Source: Actinoplanes nipponensis (GTDB lineage Bacteria > Actinomycetota > Actinomycetes > Mycobacteriales > Micromonosporaceae). Taken from it: DNA of 38,607 bases. The DNA is taken from assembly GCF_016862275.1 (NCBI RefSeq), contig NZ_BOMQ01000029.1, positions 1 to 38,607 of the forward strand, in the 5' to 3' direction. Below the pieces are notes generated by a model. That model was not told where the DNA came from. It did not search any database and saw only the letters and a program-made list of their open reading frames with translations. Of the stretch, positions 38,109-38,607 are shown in pieces. Within the stretch, counting starts at the first letter, position 1, and every line of letters starts with the position of its first letter. Both the position numbers and the translations under genes were made by a program.

Positions 38109-38607
38109 CTACCAGAGGATGCCCGGCTGCGGGATCTCCGCCCCGACCGCGAAGAAGTCGTGCCACTTCACGCCCGTGCCGACGAACCGGCGGCCGGTGG
38201 AGCGCGCCACGTACACGTCCGCGGCCGCGCCCCGGGTGAACGTCGCGATGTCGGTCCGGCCGTCGCCGGTGAAGTCGCCCGTGCCCGGGATCTCCGCCCC
38301 GACCGCGAAGAAGTCGTGCCACTTCACGCCCGTGCCGGCGAAGTACGAGCCCCGGGACAGCGCCACGTACACGTCGGCCGCCGGGCCGCGGGTGAACGTC
38401 ACGATGTCGTCGCGGCCGTCGCCGTTGAAGTCGCCGACCGAGGGCAGTTCCGAGCCCACGGCGAAGTAGTCGTGCCACTTCACGCCCGTGCCCGAGAACG
38501 ACGAGCCGGTCGACAGCGCCACGTACACGTCGGCGGTCGCGCCCCGGGTGAACGTCGCGATGTCGTCCTTGCCGTCGCCGTTGAAGTCGCCGACCGCCGG
38601 GACCTCC
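38109..38607 (-). CDS. C-terminal part of an FG-GAP/VCBS repeat protein (5' end outside window)
   Basis: The frame is open to the last base of the window, so the true start lies beyond it. Visible are just over three copies of a 52-residue (156-bp) repeat, each with [17 protein letters not shown] (a calcium-binding DxDxDG-like loop in a beta-propeller blade), DVYVALSxG and [26 protein letters not shown] repeats build extracellular beta-propellers and are often appended to secreted hydrolases in actinobacteria. The catalytic part, if any, is outside the window. It is upstream of the pectinesterase on the same strand and separated by a terminator-like hairpin. The repeats are nearly identical in DNA, implying recent duplication or gene conversion. 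Confidence 0.88.
   Translation of the reverse strand, partial: EVPAVGDFNGDGKDDIATFTRGATADVYVALSTGSSFSGTGVKWHDYFAVGSELPSVGDFNGDGRDDIVTFTRGPAADVYVALSRGSYFAGTGVKWHDFFAVGAEIPGTGDFTGDGRTDIATFTRGAAADVYVARSTGRRFVGTGVKWHDFFAVGAEIPQPGILW

Noticed and set aside
1..38607. tRNA, rRNA, CRISPR, transposase, integrase or phage genes
   Set aside because: None found on reading both strands: no cloverleaf-like segment with a CCA-adjacent acceptor stem, no spaced identical repeats of CRISPR type and no recombinase motif.

Overview
This is a very GC-rich window with long overlapping open frames on both strands, GTG starts, SxN/KTG-type PBPs, CebR/CelR-type operators (TGGGAGCGCTCCCA), twin-arginine and lipoprotein signals and plant-polysaccharide enzymes. 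Together these point to a filamentous actinobacterium, most likely Micromonosporaceae (Actinoplanes-like). That placement is inferred from gene style and remembered homologues, not from a search. No tRNA, rRNA, CRISPR array, insertion sequence or phage gene was seen.

Layout. Nucleotides 1-7210 hold housekeeping and signalling genes: the C-terminal end of a probable Ser/Thr kinase, a CelR/CebR-like LacI repressor, a PBP2/FtsI-type transpeptidase, a membrane PAS-GGDEF-EAL protein and a DeoR-type regulator. From 7293 to 26428 the window is a plant cell-wall polysaccharide utilisation region. It encodes a secreted three-part esterase, a secreted GH10 xylanase with two carbohydrate-binding modules, a small PH-domain membrane protein, a secreted GH53 galactanase, an unknown 287-aa protein, cytoplasmic GH42 beta-galactosidase and GH95 fucosidase-type enzyme, an LplA/LplB/LplC-type ABC importer without its ATPase, a ROK repressor and a cytoplasmic GH3 beta-glycosidase. 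From 26433 to 35626 there is a catabolic region: a frameshifted quinone oxidoreductase with a divergent TetR regulator, then a minus-strand operon GntR - CaiB-type CoA-transferase - HyuA - HyuB - isochorismatase-like hydrolase facing a divergent HMG-CoA-lyase-like gene. Nucleotides 35627-36713 carry no convincing intact gene. The window ends with a secreted pectinesterase and the C-terminal part of an FG-GAP repeat protein.

How the genes may work together. Secreted GH10, GH53, esterase and pectinesterase would open xylan, galactan and pectin outside the cell. The ABC importer would bring in oligosaccharides for GH42, GH95 and GH3 to finish inside. Two regulatory circuits can be read from the DNA. 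GH10 has one, and GH53 two, CelR/CebR-type palindromes, and a CelR-like repressor is encoded at 850-1860. The GH42/GH95 promoter and the transporter/ROK promoter share a second 23-bp element (GTTTGTT-N9-GCCAAAC) that marks a local ROK regulon. GH3 and the pectinesterase carry further LacI-type palindromes of different sequence.

The least explained unit is the CoA-transferase/HyuAB/isochorismatase/HMG-CoA-lyase cluster. Its divergent promoter has three roughly phased TTG-N-CAA palindromes, two of which touch the start codons. It looks like a dedicated degradation pathway whose substrate I cannot name.
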